Source: CAIVAT01 sp964525995 (GTDB taxonomy: Bacteria; Bacteroidota; Bacteroidia; Bacteroidales; FEN-979). Taken from it: a stretch of 64,000 bases of DNA. The notes beneath the pieces are model-generated. The model saw nothing but the letters and a program-made list of their open reading frames with translations. It was not told the origin of the DNA and made no database searches. The translations under genes were made by a program, and so were the position numbers. This document shows positions 27,460 through 37,800 of the stretch, one piece after another (position 1 is the first letter of the stretch; each line of letters starts with the position of its first letter). The stretch spans positions 165,128-229,127 of the forward strand of contig CAZGIM010000005.1 in assembly GCA_964525995.1 (NCBI GenBank). The letters are read 5' to 3'.

Positions 27460-28944
27460 TTATCTTCGTCTGGACCGCGGGCTTCCGAAGATACCTCCCA
27501 GGATACCCCTGACGAGTTGTCGGCCGATCTCTGCCGAAAGGGTACGTGTTATAGTACGGCCGGCAGTTTGTGCAAAGTCAGCCAGGATCCCGGTCATCGG
27601 ATTGGCTGGTTCAGGTTTCTTTTCGACAGGAGGTGCTACCTGACGTGATGATTCCTGTTCACTCATTTTGCGTTGCAGCATCTCAAATGCCGAATCCCGG
27701 TCAATGACCTTTTCATAGGCGCCAAAAACCATATCGTTTTTGAGCATCCTGCTGATTTCGTCGGGTGTGGCTGGACCAATGCGACTTTGCGGCGGAACGA
27801 TGAAAGCCCGTTCAACCATGGAAGGAATACCTTTTTCATCGAGAAACGAAACAAGCGCTTCTCCGACTCCCAACTCAGAAATGACCTGTTCAACTTTCAG
27901 TTTCGGATTGGGGCGAAAGGTTGTGGCAGCCGAGGTGACGGCTTTCTGGTCGCGGGGGGTGAAAGCCCGCAGTGCATGCTGAATGCGGTTACCAAGTTGT
28001 CCGAGAATGGTGTCGGGAATATCAATTGGGTTCTGGGTAATAAAATAGATACCAATGCCCTTTGACCGGATCAGCCGGACTACTTGTTCGATCTTGTCTA
28101 AAAGCGTGGGGGTGGCTTCTTTAAATAGCAGATGTGCTTCGTCGAAGAAGAAGACCAGTCGTGGTTTTTCCGGATCACCTGTTTCGGGAAGTTGCTCAAA
28201 CAGCTCTGAAAGAAGCCATAGGAGAAAAGTAGAATAGATAACCGGAGATTGCATCAGCCTGCCGGCCGACAAAATGTTGATAATGCCTTTACCTTCATGG
28301 TTGGTCTGGATCAGATCCATGATGTCAAGAGCGGGTTCCCCAAAAAAATGGTCGGCGCCCTGTTCTTCCAGGATGAGCAGGGCGCGCTGGATGGCCCCGA
28401 TACTGGCAGTAGAGATATTGCCGTATTGCGTGGTAAAATGCTCCCGGTTCTTGCCGGTGAATTCAAGCATGGCCCTAAGATCCTTCAGGTCGAGCAGCAA
28501 AAGACCATTGTCGTCGGCGATTTTAAACGCTAGATTGAGAACACCATACTGGGTATCGTTGAGATTGAGCAGCCGGCTCAGGAGTAACGGGCCCATTTCG
28601 CTGATGGTTGTCCGTAGCGGATGTCCCTGTTCCCCGAAGATATCCCAGAAGCAAACAGGGAATCCCTGGGCTGAAAAATCGTGCAGTTTGAATTTTTTTA
28701 CATTTTCGACCACTTTAGAGGCGGTTCCTCCGGGTTGCCCTATTCCGCCTAAATCGCCTTTTACATCGGCTAAAAAAACCGGAACGCCCATGGTACTGAA
28801 AGCTTCGGCCATGACCTGCAACGAAATAGTTTTCCCTGTTCCTGTAGCGCCGGCTATGAGTCCATGCCGATTCATCATCCGGGGTACAAAAGAGATCTGC
28901 CTGGCGCCGGTTGCAATGAGCGGTAATCCGTTGATATCTTTCAT
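27460..28944 (-). CDS. yjgR: HerA/YjgR-family ATPase (DUF853)
   Basis: 494 residues. Walker A is GATGTGKT (32-39), Walker B is LVFFFDEAHLL, and the sensor/arginine motifs are in YFITQNPIDIPD and GNRIQHALRAFTPRD. This is the DUF853 group of FtsK/HerA-like ATPases, whose cellular role remains poorly defined. The C-terminal tail ends in a very basic SPRSRRR. It lies 20 bases downstream of the TonB-domain gene and 58 bases upstream of the cysteate synthase-like gene, all leftward, so co-transcription is possible. Confidence 0.9.
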   Translation of the reverse strand: MKDINGLPLIATGARQISFVPRMMNRHGLIAGATGTGKTISLQVMAEAFSTMGVPVFLADVKGDLGGIGQPGGTASKVVENVKKFKLHDFSAQGFPVCFWDIFGEQGHPLRTTISEMGPLLLSRLLNLNDTQYGVLNLAFKIADDNGLLLLDLKDLRAMLEFTGKNREHFTTQYGNISTASIGAIQRALLILEEQGADHFFGEPALDIMDLIQTNHEGKGIINILSAGRLMQSPVIYSTFLLWLLSELFEQLPETGDPEKPRLVFFFDEAHLLFKEATPTLLDKIEQVVRLIRSKGIGIYFITQNPIDIPDTILGQLGNRIQHALRAFTPRDQKAVTSAATTFRPNPKLKVEQVISELGVGEALVSFLDEKGIPSMVERAFIVPPQSRIGPATPDEISRMLKNDMVFGAYEKVIDRDSAFEMLQRKMSEQESSRQVAPPVEKKPEPANPMTGILADFAQTAGRTITRTLSAEIGRQLVRGILGGIFGSPRSRRR

Positions 28945-28964
28945 TTATAAGTGTTTTATTGTGG

Positions 28965-29399
28965 TTATTTGGCAGTTATCGTGTATTGGTACGTAGTCTG
29001 ATCAGACTTTTCCGGATGGCTGACTTCTAGGTTTACGGAGGTGTCACTCTTTTTCTGAGAATAGGAAAAGGTAACCCTGGGGAGCACAAAGTTGATGCGG
29101 GTCCGGGTTGTTACACGGACTCTGACGCCTCTGTTTTTGACCTTTTCAAACTGCAACATCCCGATCAGCCGGAGCGCTTCTTCATCACAGCCATAGCCCA
29201 GACTTTTAACCACATGCTGATTTTCGACCGATCCGTTGTCAAGGATATCATATGCAACCATGACAAAACCTTCGATACCTGCTTCCCGTGCAGGTGCAGG
29301 ATAGCGAAGGTTCTCCGAAATGAACTTTTTGAATTGGTCACGCCCCCCTCCATAACGGGGTAATTTCAGGAAATGCTTTTTTTTTGGAGGGCCGGTCAT
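28965..29399 (-). CDS. TonB C-terminal-domain protein without a membrane anchor
   Basis: 144 residues. Residues about 20-95 fit the TonB C-terminal fold: FKKFISENLRYPAPAREAGI (the YP-x-A motif), GFVMVAYDILDNGSVENQHV and a CDEEALRLI helix. No N-terminal transmembrane helix or proline-rich spacer is present, so it is not a normal energy transducer. Such stand-alone domains are common in Bacteroidota. Its partners are unknown. A TACTTTTG box lies at 29472-29465. Confidence 0.75.
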   Translation of the reverse strand: MTGPPKKKHFLKLPRYGGGRDQFKKFISENLRYPAPAREAGIEGFVMVAYDILDNGSVENQHVVKSLGYGCDEEALRLIGMLQFEKVKNRGVRVRVTTRTRINFVLPRVTFSYSQKKSDTSVNLEVSHPEKSDQTTYQYTITAK

Positions 29400-29568
29400 T
29401 TTAAATAAATTAGGATTTAAGGAGAATGTCAGGTCATCAGATTTCTGATCAAACTGAAAAAAGACAAAAGTAGTAATTCTAAATTAATTATATTTACTCC
29501 GGGAAATGTCGGTATCCGTTGATCTTTTTTGATAGTCGTGAGAAGATAAAAAAATAGCGTACCATTTT

Positions 29569-32073
29569 ATGGAATCATCGATCATTTTAGGACTTATCCA
29601 CAACATTTCGATCCTGTTGGCTACCAGCCTGATCATTGATTTTTCCTGGAAGTATGAGAATGCTGGTAAGAAGCTTACCAATAAACTTATTGCCGGTTTA
29701 TTGCTGGGCTGCATCGGAATCGTACTGATGTTAACTCCCTGGGTCTTGGTTCCCGGCTTGGTTTTTGATACCCGCTCGGTACTTCTTTCTGTATCCGGTT
29801 TGGTGTTCGGATGGATTCCAGCGGTCATTGCCATGGCTATCACCTCGGTCTACCGGATCCTGATGGGTGGGGACGGCATTTGGATGGGGGTAGCTGTCAT
29901 CATTACCTCAGGTTTGATCGGGATTCTCTGGCGAAGATTCAGACCGAACTGGAAAAGGCCAGGCGGCTGGTATGAAATCTATCTGATGGGCTTTCTAGTT
30001 CACCTGGCCATGCTCGGATGTACTGTTTTTTTGCCGGATGCCGTCAGGATGTCAACATTATTAACCATTGCGCTTCCGGTATTGATTATCTATCCGATAG
30101 GAACACTTCTTTTAGGATTATTGTTTTTAAACAGGTCGATTCATTGGAAAACCAAGCGTGAACTACGTAAAAGTGAGGAGAAATTCCGTCAATTATTTGC
30201 CAAGAGTGATGCCATCATGCTCATCGTTGATCCGGAGACCCGAACGATCCTGGATGCCAATGAGGCTGCCGTAAGTTTTTATGGGTATGCCATCGAAAGT
30301 TTAAGAGGTAAGTCATACCATGAAATTGATGCTTCGACCCTGAAAAATCCGCAACGGAAGACCGCCGAATTGGGGGATTATGGAAATCAGGCGGTACTCG
30401 AATCGTTCCATTACAATGCATACGGTGAGATCCGCAGGGTTCAGGTTCATACCTCGCACATTCAAATTGAAGGAAAAGGGACTGATGTTTCCATCATCCA
30501 CGATATCACCGATGCCGCTCACGACAGGACTGCCCTGAAAGAGAGTTTACAGGAAAAGGAGATCATCACCTCAAATATTCCGAATATTATCTGGAAGGCG
30601 GATGTGGATGAAAGCGGATCACTGGTTAATTCTTACTATTCGCCGGTTATCGATGAGTTTCTTGCGCTGCCTCCCAACAGTATTCAGAACAGTACTGAAA
30701 GATTCTATTCTTACATTCTTCCCGAATACTTGGAAGGGATGCACCTGGTGATCCGCAATATGAAGGAACATCCCGGCAAGACCTTCTCTTATGAATATGA
30801 GGTGGTCAAGGCTACCGGCGAGCGGGCCTGGTTTGTCACAACGGGCCGGGCGTACCGTATAGAGGATGTCATGCGGATCTTCGGATATATTGCAAACAGA
30901 ACCGATTATAAAATAGCCGAGCGGGAGCTGCTGGCCGCAAAGGAACAGGCTGAAGAGAGCGACCGGTTAAAATCGGCGTTCCTTGCAAATATGTCGCATG
31001 AAATCAGGACTCCCATGAACGGAATCATCGGATTTGCCGGATTACTTGATGATCCCGAGACCAGCGAGGAAGACCGGAGAAAGTTTACCAGGATCATCAA
31101 CGATAACTGCGATCAACTGCTGCATATTATCAACGATGTACTGGATATCTCAAAGATCGAGGCAGGGCTGATTGAATTCAATGAAGCGCCCTTCCCGGTA
31201 AATCAGCTCGTGGACTCGGTTTTTCAATCACATCTCCAAAAAGCCGTGAAGAAAAATCTGGAATTGAAAGTTGAGAAGGAAGCTTCTGACCGGATTCTTC
31301 TTTCAGACCAGACAAAATTGCGGCAAATACTTGATAACCTGATCAGTAATGCAATTAAATTCACCCATACTGGGTATGTTCAGTTCGGGTATTATAGAAG
31401 TGGTGAATTTATAGTTTTTTACGTGAAAGATACCGGAATCGGCATCGATCCGCAGAATCAGGAATTGATTTTCGACCGGTTCAGGCAGGTTGAAGGTGAG
31501 ACCGCCAACCTGCCAGGTGGTAACGGGCTCGGACTTGCCATAACCCGGGCTTACACGGAAAAGATTGGAGGTACGCTCAGGCTGGAGTCGGAACCGGGAA
31601 AAGGAAGCACCTTTTTTATTTCGTTGCCGTGGAAGTCACCTGTGAAAAAGACAAAAGGGCCTAATGGTTCTTCAAAGACCATCCCGGTTGCCCCGCCAAG
31701 GAATCTGAAGATCCTGGTGGTAGAGGATGAAAATGATAATTTCGAATACCTGAATGTCATCCTGACCCGTATGTTATGTACGGTGTTTCATGCCCGGGAT
31801 GGGAAAGAGACATTGGAACTGATTCGGCTTTATCCCGATCTGGATATGATATTACTGGATATTAAATTACCCGATATAACCGGCTATGAACTTGTTAAGC
31901 AGATCAAAGCCATAAACGCCAGGATGCCCGTCATTGCTCAAACGGCCTATGCATTATCGGAGGATCGAACGAAGGCCCTGGAGGCGGGATGTGATGATTA
32001 CATTTCAAAACCGGTGAAAAGAGAGGAACTGCGGGAACTCATTACAACCTACATTCGAGTCAACCCGTCCTGA
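29569..32073 (+). CDS. Hybrid sensor histidine kinase with LytS-type 5TM sensor
   Basis: 834 residues. The N-terminus (5-190) is a 5TM-LytS-like membrane sensor, with DTRSVLLSVSGLVFGWIPAV and MGGDGIWMGVAVI. Two PAS domains follow (about 205-330 and 335-450). HisKA has His477 in NMSHEIRTPMNG; HATPase has DTGIGIDP and GNGLGLAI. The C-terminal receiver has the phospho-acceptor Asp764 in LLDIKLPD and KPVKREE. The kinase and receiver resemble those at 3076, suggesting paralogues. It overlaps the end of the convergent kinase gene by 14 bases. Confidence 0.92.
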   Translation: MESSIILGLIHNISILLATSLIIDFSWKYENAGKKLTNKLIAGLLLGCIGIVLMLTPWVLVPGLVFDTRSVLLSVSGLVFGWIPAVIAMAITSVYRILMGGDGIWMGVAVIITSGLIGILWRRFRPNWKRPGGWYEIYLMGFLVHLAMLGCTVFLPDAVRMSTLLTIALPVLIIYPIGTLLLGLLFLNRSIHWKTKRELRKSEEKFRQLFAKSDAIMLIVDPETRTILDANEAAVSFYGYAIESLRGKSYHEIDASTLKNPQRKTAELGDYGNQAVLESFHYNAYGEIRRVQVHTSHIQIEGKGTDVSIIHDITDAAHDRTALKESLQEKEIITSNIPNIIWKADVDESGSLVNSYYSPVIDEFLALPPNSIQNSTERFYSYILPEYLEGMHLVIRNMKEHPGKTFSYEYEVVKATGERAWFVTTGRAYRIEDVMRIFGYIANRTDYKIAERELLAAKEQAEESDRLKSAFLANMSHEIRTPMNGIIGFAGLLDDPETSEEDRRKFTRIINDNCDQLLHIINDVLDISKIEAGLIEFNEAPFPVNQLVDSVFQSHLQKAVKKNLELKVEKEASDRILLSDQTKLRQILDNLISNAIKFTHTGYVQFGYYRSGEFIVFYVKDTGIGIDPQNQELIFDRFRQVEGETANLPGGNGLGLAITRAYTEKIGGTLRLESEPGKGSTFFISLPWKSPVKKTKGPNGSSKTIPVAPPRNLKILVVEDENDNFEYLNVILTRMLCTVFHARDGKETLELIRLYPDLDMILLDIKLPDITGYELVKQIKAINARMPVIAQTAYALSEDRTKALEAGCDDYISKPVKREELRELITTYIRVNPS

Positions 32074-33295
32074 TTCCGGCACGCTTCAGGAAAATTTTAA
32101 AGGTACTTCCTTTTCCAATTTCACTTTCCACTTCGATCCAGCCACCCATTTTTTCGATAAATTCTTTACAGATCAGCAAACCAAAACCGGTACCTCTTTC
32201 TTCCATCGTACCGGGTGAACTTCTAATTTTATCTTCCTGAAACAGACTTACGATCCTGGATGGGTTTATTCCGACCCCGGAATCGGTTACAGCCAACACA
32301 TTATATTCAGGACCGTCGGTCAACTCAATCAGAATTGTTCCTCTGTTTGGAGTAAATTTGATCGCGTTTCCGACAAGATTTCTGAGAATGGTCTCGATCA
32401 TGCTTTCATCGCCAGTCACCATCTGGTCGGCAAGAATGGTTTGTTGTAAACTGATTTCCTTTGCATCGGCCTGAGGTTTCAGAATTTTGATGACGCGCTC
32501 GATCACAAGGTACATCTTCACAGGCTGCAGTTGCACCTGGATACGTCCGGCACGGGCCGATAACCAGGTGAGCAACTGCTCCAGGAGCCGGTAAAGGTGT
32601 GTCGTTGAATCGTTGATGGTACTGATAAAATTACGCATCTCGGCCGGTTCAAGCTGATCAAAGTCATCAACTAAAATATTTGAAAGACCCAGAATTGCTG
32701 CAAAAGGATTTTTCAGATCGTGGGCTATCACCGAAAGCATTTTATCTTTCATGAGATTGGCTTCACGAAGTTCATGATTGATACGGGTAACCTCCTCTTC
32801 GGCACGTTTTCGTTCGGTGATATCGCGCGATATGCCGAAGGTTCCGATGATCTTGCCGCTACCGTCTTTAAGCGGCATTTTAGTTCCCAAGGCATACGTT
32901 TTTGATCCGTCGTGCCATACCTCGTGCTCTTCCTCGTTGATCACAGGGATTCCGGTACGGATCAGCTCCTGTTCGGATTCATAAAACAATTTTGCGCTTT
33001 CAGGCGAAAAAAAGTCAAAATCGGTCTTCCCCAGAATTTCGTCGGCGCTCTGCAGTCCATGTTTCTGAACTAAAGCCTTACTTACGGCAATGAATCTGCT
33101 TTCGAGGTCTTTGAAATAGATGGCATCGGGAATATTCTCCATGAGATGATTCAGAAGGGTGGAATCATACTCCGAATTCCCAAGGTATGAGTGAGAACTT
33201 TCCTGAGCTGAAGGTTCAGGGCCGGCGATGGCTTTTTTCTTTTTTGATCTCATATCATCGACGGTTTTCTGCCTCTGTACCCTGAAACTCCGCAT
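32060..33295 (-). CDS. PAS-domain sensor histidine kinase
   Basis: 411 residues, no membrane segment. A PAS domain (about 50-165; HLMENIPDAIYFKDLESRF, FGISRDITERKR) is followed by HisKA with the phospho-acceptor His in SVIAHDLKNPFAAILGL and HATPase with DSGVGINPSR and GTGFGLLICKEF. It lacks a receiver, so must act through a separate regulator not seen here. A basic N-terminus (RSKKKKA) is of uncertain meaning, and the Met 14 codons in is an alternative start. A TAATTTTG box lies at 33346-33339. Confidence 0.9.
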   Translation of the reverse strand: MRSFRVQRQKTVDDMRSKKKKAIAGPEPSAQESSHSYLGNSEYDSTLLNHLMENIPDAIYFKDLESRFIAVSKALVQKHGLQSADEILGKTDFDFFSPESAKLFYESEQELIRTGIPVINEEEHEVWHDGSKTYALGTKMPLKDGSGKIIGTFGISRDITERKRAEEEVTRINHELREANLMKDKMLSVIAHDLKNPFAAILGLSNILVDDFDQLEPAEMRNFISTINDSTTHLYRLLEQLLTWLSARAGRIQVQLQPVKMYLVIERVIKILKPQADAKEISLQQTILADQMVTGDESMIETILRNLVGNAIKFTPNRGTILIELTDGPEYNVLAVTDSGVGINPSRIVSLFQEDKIRSSPGTMEERGTGFGLLICKEFIEKMGGWIEVESEIGKGSTFKIFLKRAGIRTG

Positions 33296-33353
33296 CAGTA
33301 ATGTCAGGGCATAAAAGCAATTGAAATGGCCGTAGATGCAAAATTATGAAAAA

Positions 33354-34133
33354 TCAGCTCTTTGCCCGGGTAATATTTTGCAATTCCTGTTTAAGACCGG
33401 AAACCGCATCATTTATTTGTTTCTGAAGCGACGATAGCTTCATCACCCATTCATCCTTCATCATATTTTGCGATTCTTTTAATCGGTCGAAGGTTTCCTT
33501 ATGTTGCTTATCACTCTTCACTCCCTGATCTTTCAATTCATTCCGTATTTGCTCCTCGATGGTCACCAGTTGCCCTGAAATAGTTGTCAATCGGTCGCGG
33601 GTTGTGTTATGAAATTCAGTTTGTTCCACTCTGGTCGATTCGATTAAAACAATTACCTCACCGATTCTCCGTTCGCGTTCATCCCGTTGTGCTTTGAGTT
33701 TCTCCATGAGTTCGGCTTTATCAAGCGATTGCCTGTTGCGGACAGCCACCCAGAAAAAGATGATAAAACCGATGATCAGCACGAGGATTATCACAAAAAT
33801 CCAGGTACGGGTCAAAAGGGCGTCAGATATTTGTGCGACTTTATTTTCTGTCGCCGAAATCCTTGCCGAATAAGATGAGACCGTATCCTGTCCCGATTTA
33901 ACCATCGAATCGTTGGCAGCAATCTTTTTATTGAGTGCGGTAAGCTGCTCCGTCAGCGATACTGTCGTTGCCTGAAGGGATCCTGTTTGTTTTTTCAGGT
34001 ACAGGTTTTCCTTTTCAACCTTTTTAATTTTGTTCATGACCTGGGTCAGGTCCTGCGCCTCTTTTGCCGTTTGAGCAAAAAGAAATACCGGGATTAACAG
34101 CGCAATAATCCCTGCAATGGTTTTTTTCATCAT
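33354..34133 (-). CDS. Coiled-coil membrane protein of unknown function
   Basis: 259 residues. A signal-like first helix (KTIAGIIALLIPVFLFAQ) is followed by a heptad-rich coiled coil (about 25-105), a single membrane helix (about 110-132; WIFVIILVLIIGFIIFFWVA) and a long second coiled coil (about 140-255) of charged residues. It would be anchored in the inner membrane with coils on both sides. Family not recognised. It has one of the best promoters in the window. Confidence 0.65.
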   Translation of the reverse strand: MMKKTIAGIIALLIPVFLFAQTAKEAQDLTQVMNKIKKVEKENLYLKKQTGSLQATTVSLTEQLTALNKKIAANDSMVKSGQDTVSSYSARISATENKVAQISDALLTRTWIFVIILVLIIGFIIFFWVAVRNRQSLDKAELMEKLKAQRDERERRIGEVIVLIESTRVEQTEFHNTTRDRLTTISGQLVTIEEQIRNELKDQGVKSDKQHKETFDRLKESQNMMKDEWVMKLSSLQKQINDAVSGLKQELQNITRAKS

Positions 34134-34152
34134 GATAATTTTAATTGATTAT

Positions 34153-34183
34153 CAAAGATATAAAAAAGAATTGCATGTGTCAA
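34153..34183 (-). promoter_or_regulatory. Promoter of the coiled-coil membrane protein
   Basis: Minus strand: TTG (34183-34181), 20-base spacer, TATCTTTG (34160-34153). Both boxes and the spacing match TTG-N17-23-TAnnTTTG. The start codon is 20 bases downstream. Confidence 0.6.
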
Positions 34184-34205
34184 GAAAAGTGACGGGAATC
34201 TATAG

Positions 34206-34688
34206 TTAATAAAGAATTTTATCCTGCTTGGCATCCCACTCACCGAACAGTTCCGTTGCAGCCGGATGGTTTACTCTTTCAAAATGAACAGACCGCAGTG
34301 AAGGTTCCTTACCAATCTCTTCATAAATCTGGTCATCCTTAAAGCCAATGGCAGCGGCATCTTCGCGGGTGGAGGCATAGAATACCGCACGGATGTCTGC
34401 CCAGTAAATCGCCGAAAAACACATGGGACAGGGTTCACAGGTAGCGTAGATAACCGCATCCTTTAAACTATGGGTGTTCAGTTTTTCACAGGCATCCCGG
34501 ATGGCCATGATCTCTGCGTGTGCCGTAGGATCATTCTTTGAAGTGACCTGATTGACCCCTTTTCCAATGATCTCATTCCCGATTACCACAACAGCCCCGA
34601 ACGGCCCGCCGGCATTTGCGCGCATCGACTGTGTCGCCAGCCGGAAAGCTTCAGTGAGAAACGTGTGGTTGTAAGTTATTCCTTGCAT
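34206..34688 (-). CDS. guaD: Guanine deaminase (cytidine-deaminase fold)
   Basis: 160 residues from Met 34688. The zinc site is complete: His-Ala-Glu in PTAHAEIMAIR and CEPCPMC. The domain-swapped GuaD pattern of Bacillus (GGPFGAVVV, NQVTSKNDPTAHAE, AIYWADIRAVFYASTREDAA) fits well over its length; it hydrolyses guanine to xanthine plus ammonia. A longer frame starts at 34763, but a TACCTTTG box at 34749-34742 lies inside it, supporting the shorter start. It is divergent from ygfK and would feed guanine into the cluster as xanthine. Confidence 0.9.
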   Translation of the reverse strand: MQGITYNHTFLTEAFRLATQSMRANAGGPFGAVVVIGNEIIGKGVNQVTSKNDPTAHAEIMAIRDACEKLNTHSLKDAVIYATCEPCPMCFSAIYWADIRAVFYASTREDAAAIGFKDDQIYEEIGKEPSLRSVHFERVNHPAATELFGEWDAKQDKILY

Positions 34689-34741
34689 GGAGATGGGTGT
34701 AAACAGGATATCGCCTGTAAAATAGTTGCGGCGACCATTTG

Positions 34742-34749
34742 CAAAGGTA
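34742..34749 (-). promoter_or_regulatory. -7 box of guaD
   Basis: TACCTTTG on the minus strand, about 53 bases before the chosen start. No clear -33 partner at the right spacing. Confidence 0.4.
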
Positions 34750-34857
34750 AAAAATTGAATCAAAAAAAACTGATTCAGAAGTATTATCCGCCCATCGAAT
34801 GCAATCCCGCACTAAACCTTTTTTTTTTGCCGGCGATGAAGTTTGTTGCTTTATCGC

Positions 34858-34865
34858 TAATTTTG
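34858..34865 (+). promoter_or_regulatory. -7 box of the ygfK operon
   Basis: TAATTTTG matches TAnnTTTG and lies 27 bases before the chosen ygfK start. It would drive the rightward purine operon. A TTG element at proper spacing is missing, so it may need an activator, or the box may be chance. Confidence 0.4.
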
Positions 34866-34892
34866 AGGTGAACCTTGATAATTCTGATCTTC

Positions 34893-37800
34893 ATGTCAGA
34901 TTCAATCAGCCCCTTGCCATTACCCGACCTCCTGCGATTTGTGCTCAGGCAGGTTCGTGTTCGTTGCTGGAATGGAAATCCCGATGACCTTTTTTTCACA
35001 CCATCTCCAATGGATCCGTTTCATCTGGAGCGCTATAAAACTGTACTCGACAATCCCATCGGTGTGGCTGCGGGCCCCCATACACAATTGGTGCTGAATA
35101 TCATCACTGCCTGGTTGTACGGTGCCCGGTACCTCGAATTAAAGACCGTACAGGTATTGGATGAACTGCACGTTGCCAAGCCCTGTATTGATATGTCGGA
35201 TGAGGGGTACAACTGTGAGTGGTCGCAGGAGCTGAAGATAACAGAATCATTCAGGGAATATTTCAATGCCTGGATTATCATACACATCTTGCAACACGAA
35301 TTGGGTTTCGAAGGATCACCGGGAATGATTTTCAACATGAGTGTCGGATATGATTTTCAGGGGATCATGCACGATAAAGTTCAGTGGTTCCTTGGAAAAA
35401 TGAGCGACTGCAGCGCCGAGCTTCACGAAGCAAGGGATATTTTGTATCCTGTGTGGCCTGAGATCGGAGCGCTCGAAATTCCATCCCGGATCTCCGATTC
35501 GATGACCCTGAGTACCATGCATGGATGTCCACCCCGTGAAATCGGCAAAATTGCCCGCTATCTTGTCTGCGAACGGGGTTTGCATACGACCATCAAGCTG
35601 AATCCCACTCTTTTAGGGCCTGTAGAATTGCGGTCTATCCTGAACGACTGTTTGCATTTTCGTACGGAAGTTCCGGATCAGGCCTTCGATCATGATTTGA
35701 AGTACCCGGAAGCGCAGGAGATCATCGATTCCTTGTCACAAGAGGCAAATCGCCATCAGGTTTCTTTTGGGGTCAAGCTTAGCAATACCCTGGAGTGCAT
35801 CAACCGTCAAACACAGCTTGCTTCTTCGGAAAAGATGGCCTATCTGAGCGGTCGTGCACTCCATCCGGTAACAGTGAATCTCGCCCGGAAGTTGAAACAA
35901 GATCGGCCTGATCTGGAGATTTCATTCTCAGGTGGCGTCGATTGTTTCAACCTGCCCGAGGTGATATCCTGCGGACTGGTTCCGGCAACGGCATGCAGCG
36001 ATCTGCTGAAACCGGGCGGATACGGGCGCTTACACCAATATATCGGAAATCTGCGGGCAGCCTTCGAGGTTCTCCATGCCGGGAACATTCCTGAATATAT
36101 TTCAACAACAGCCAAATCGGTAGGATATTCAGGGGCGGATCCGGCATTGTTCAATCTGAAGCGTTATGCTGAAAAAGTTTTAGCTGATCCGCGATATCAG
36201 AAAGAGATTCTGCCCCGGCCCTCCGTCAAAACGACCCGGTTTCTTGATTTTTTCGATTGTATCCATGCACCATGCGCAGAAACCTGCTGCGCGGAACAGC
36301 CAATTCCGCAATACCTGGCACACACTGCAAAAGGAGCATTCGGAGAAGCATTTGACACCATATTGAAAACCAATCCTTTCCCTTCGGTGATGGGGGCCAT
36401 ATGCGACCATTTGTGTGAGTACAAATGTGTCAGAGTCAACTACGATGAGCCTTTACAAATAAAGGGAATTAAAAAGTTCATTGCCGAAAAACAGTATAAG
36501 CTGATGTCATCTGATCACACTTCGAGCGTAAGCCGGGTTGCAGGACAAGTCGGATCAACAATTGGTGAAACACCACCGCAGGTTGATTCAGAGGTACAAC
36601 TACAACAGGGAGTTATTCATCATGCTGCGATAATCGGGGCGGGGCCGGCGGGGCTTACGTGCGGGTGGTATTTGAGACAGGCCGGGTTTGACGTGGATAT
36701 TTATGACCAGAACCGGTTTCCCGGGGGGATGATTGCTGCTGTGATTCCCTTATTCCGGCTTGAATCGCGGTCAGTTGGGCACGATGTGGATACCATCCTG
36801 GGTTCAGGGATCCGTTTTCATGGTGGTGAACGCATCGATAAAGGGCGGCTGGAGCGGTTACTGAATGAATATGATGCGGTTTTTCTTGCTGCGGGCGCTC
36901 AGGTTACGGTGCCGCTTCAGATAGAAGGAATTACCGCTGACGGGGTGTTGGATCCCCTTGATTTTTTATCCCGGGTAAGGCAAGGCCGGCCAGATTTATC
37001 GGGCAGCCGGTTCGTGGTGATAGGGGGCGGAAATACCGCCGTGGATGTGGCGCGGACTGCTAACAGACTGGTTACCGGCCGGGGTGATGTGACGCTCGTT
37101 TACCGGAGGACCCTGCAGGAGATGCCTGCTGACCGGGAGGAGATTGCGACCTTAATATCCGAAGGAATAAAAATCGTAGAGCTGATCACTCCGGAGCGGA
37201 TTATAACGGAGAATGGGCGGGTGATTGCGCTGGTTTGTTCCAGGAACATACTGGTTAAGACTGGTGATCAGAAATCAAATTTCGCTGGTTTGGGTGCTGA
37301 TCCGGTTAAGGATCACCGGCCCGTTCCGGTGAAAATACCCGGTTCTGATTTTGAGCTGCCCTGCGATATCATCATACCGGCATTGGGCCAGAAGCCTGAA
37401 CTGGATTTCCTTGATCCGGAACTCCTTAAAACCTCACCAGGAAGTTATGCCACCCGGATCGGAAAGCTGTACCTGGGCGGTGATGCTTTGCGGGGAGCTT
37501 CGACCGCTGTAAATGCGATTGCCGACGGAAGAAAGGCTGCAGAGGAGATCATTTTAAGGATTATAAATGATAACCCGGAACATACAACCGTAGGAGTTGA
37601 AAGGAAAAAGGTGTTAAGACCTGGTATTGGTCCTGAACATTACAGGAATCTCATGCGGAACAGAGCGCTACGTGTGTTCGGGCCGGCCGGCGACAGGTTA
37701 AATAACAGGAAATCTGGTGTCACCGAAGGAGGTTTTTCGATCACTACGGATGAAGATGCCCGGGAAGAGGCGTCACGATGTTTACAATGTCAGGAATTAT

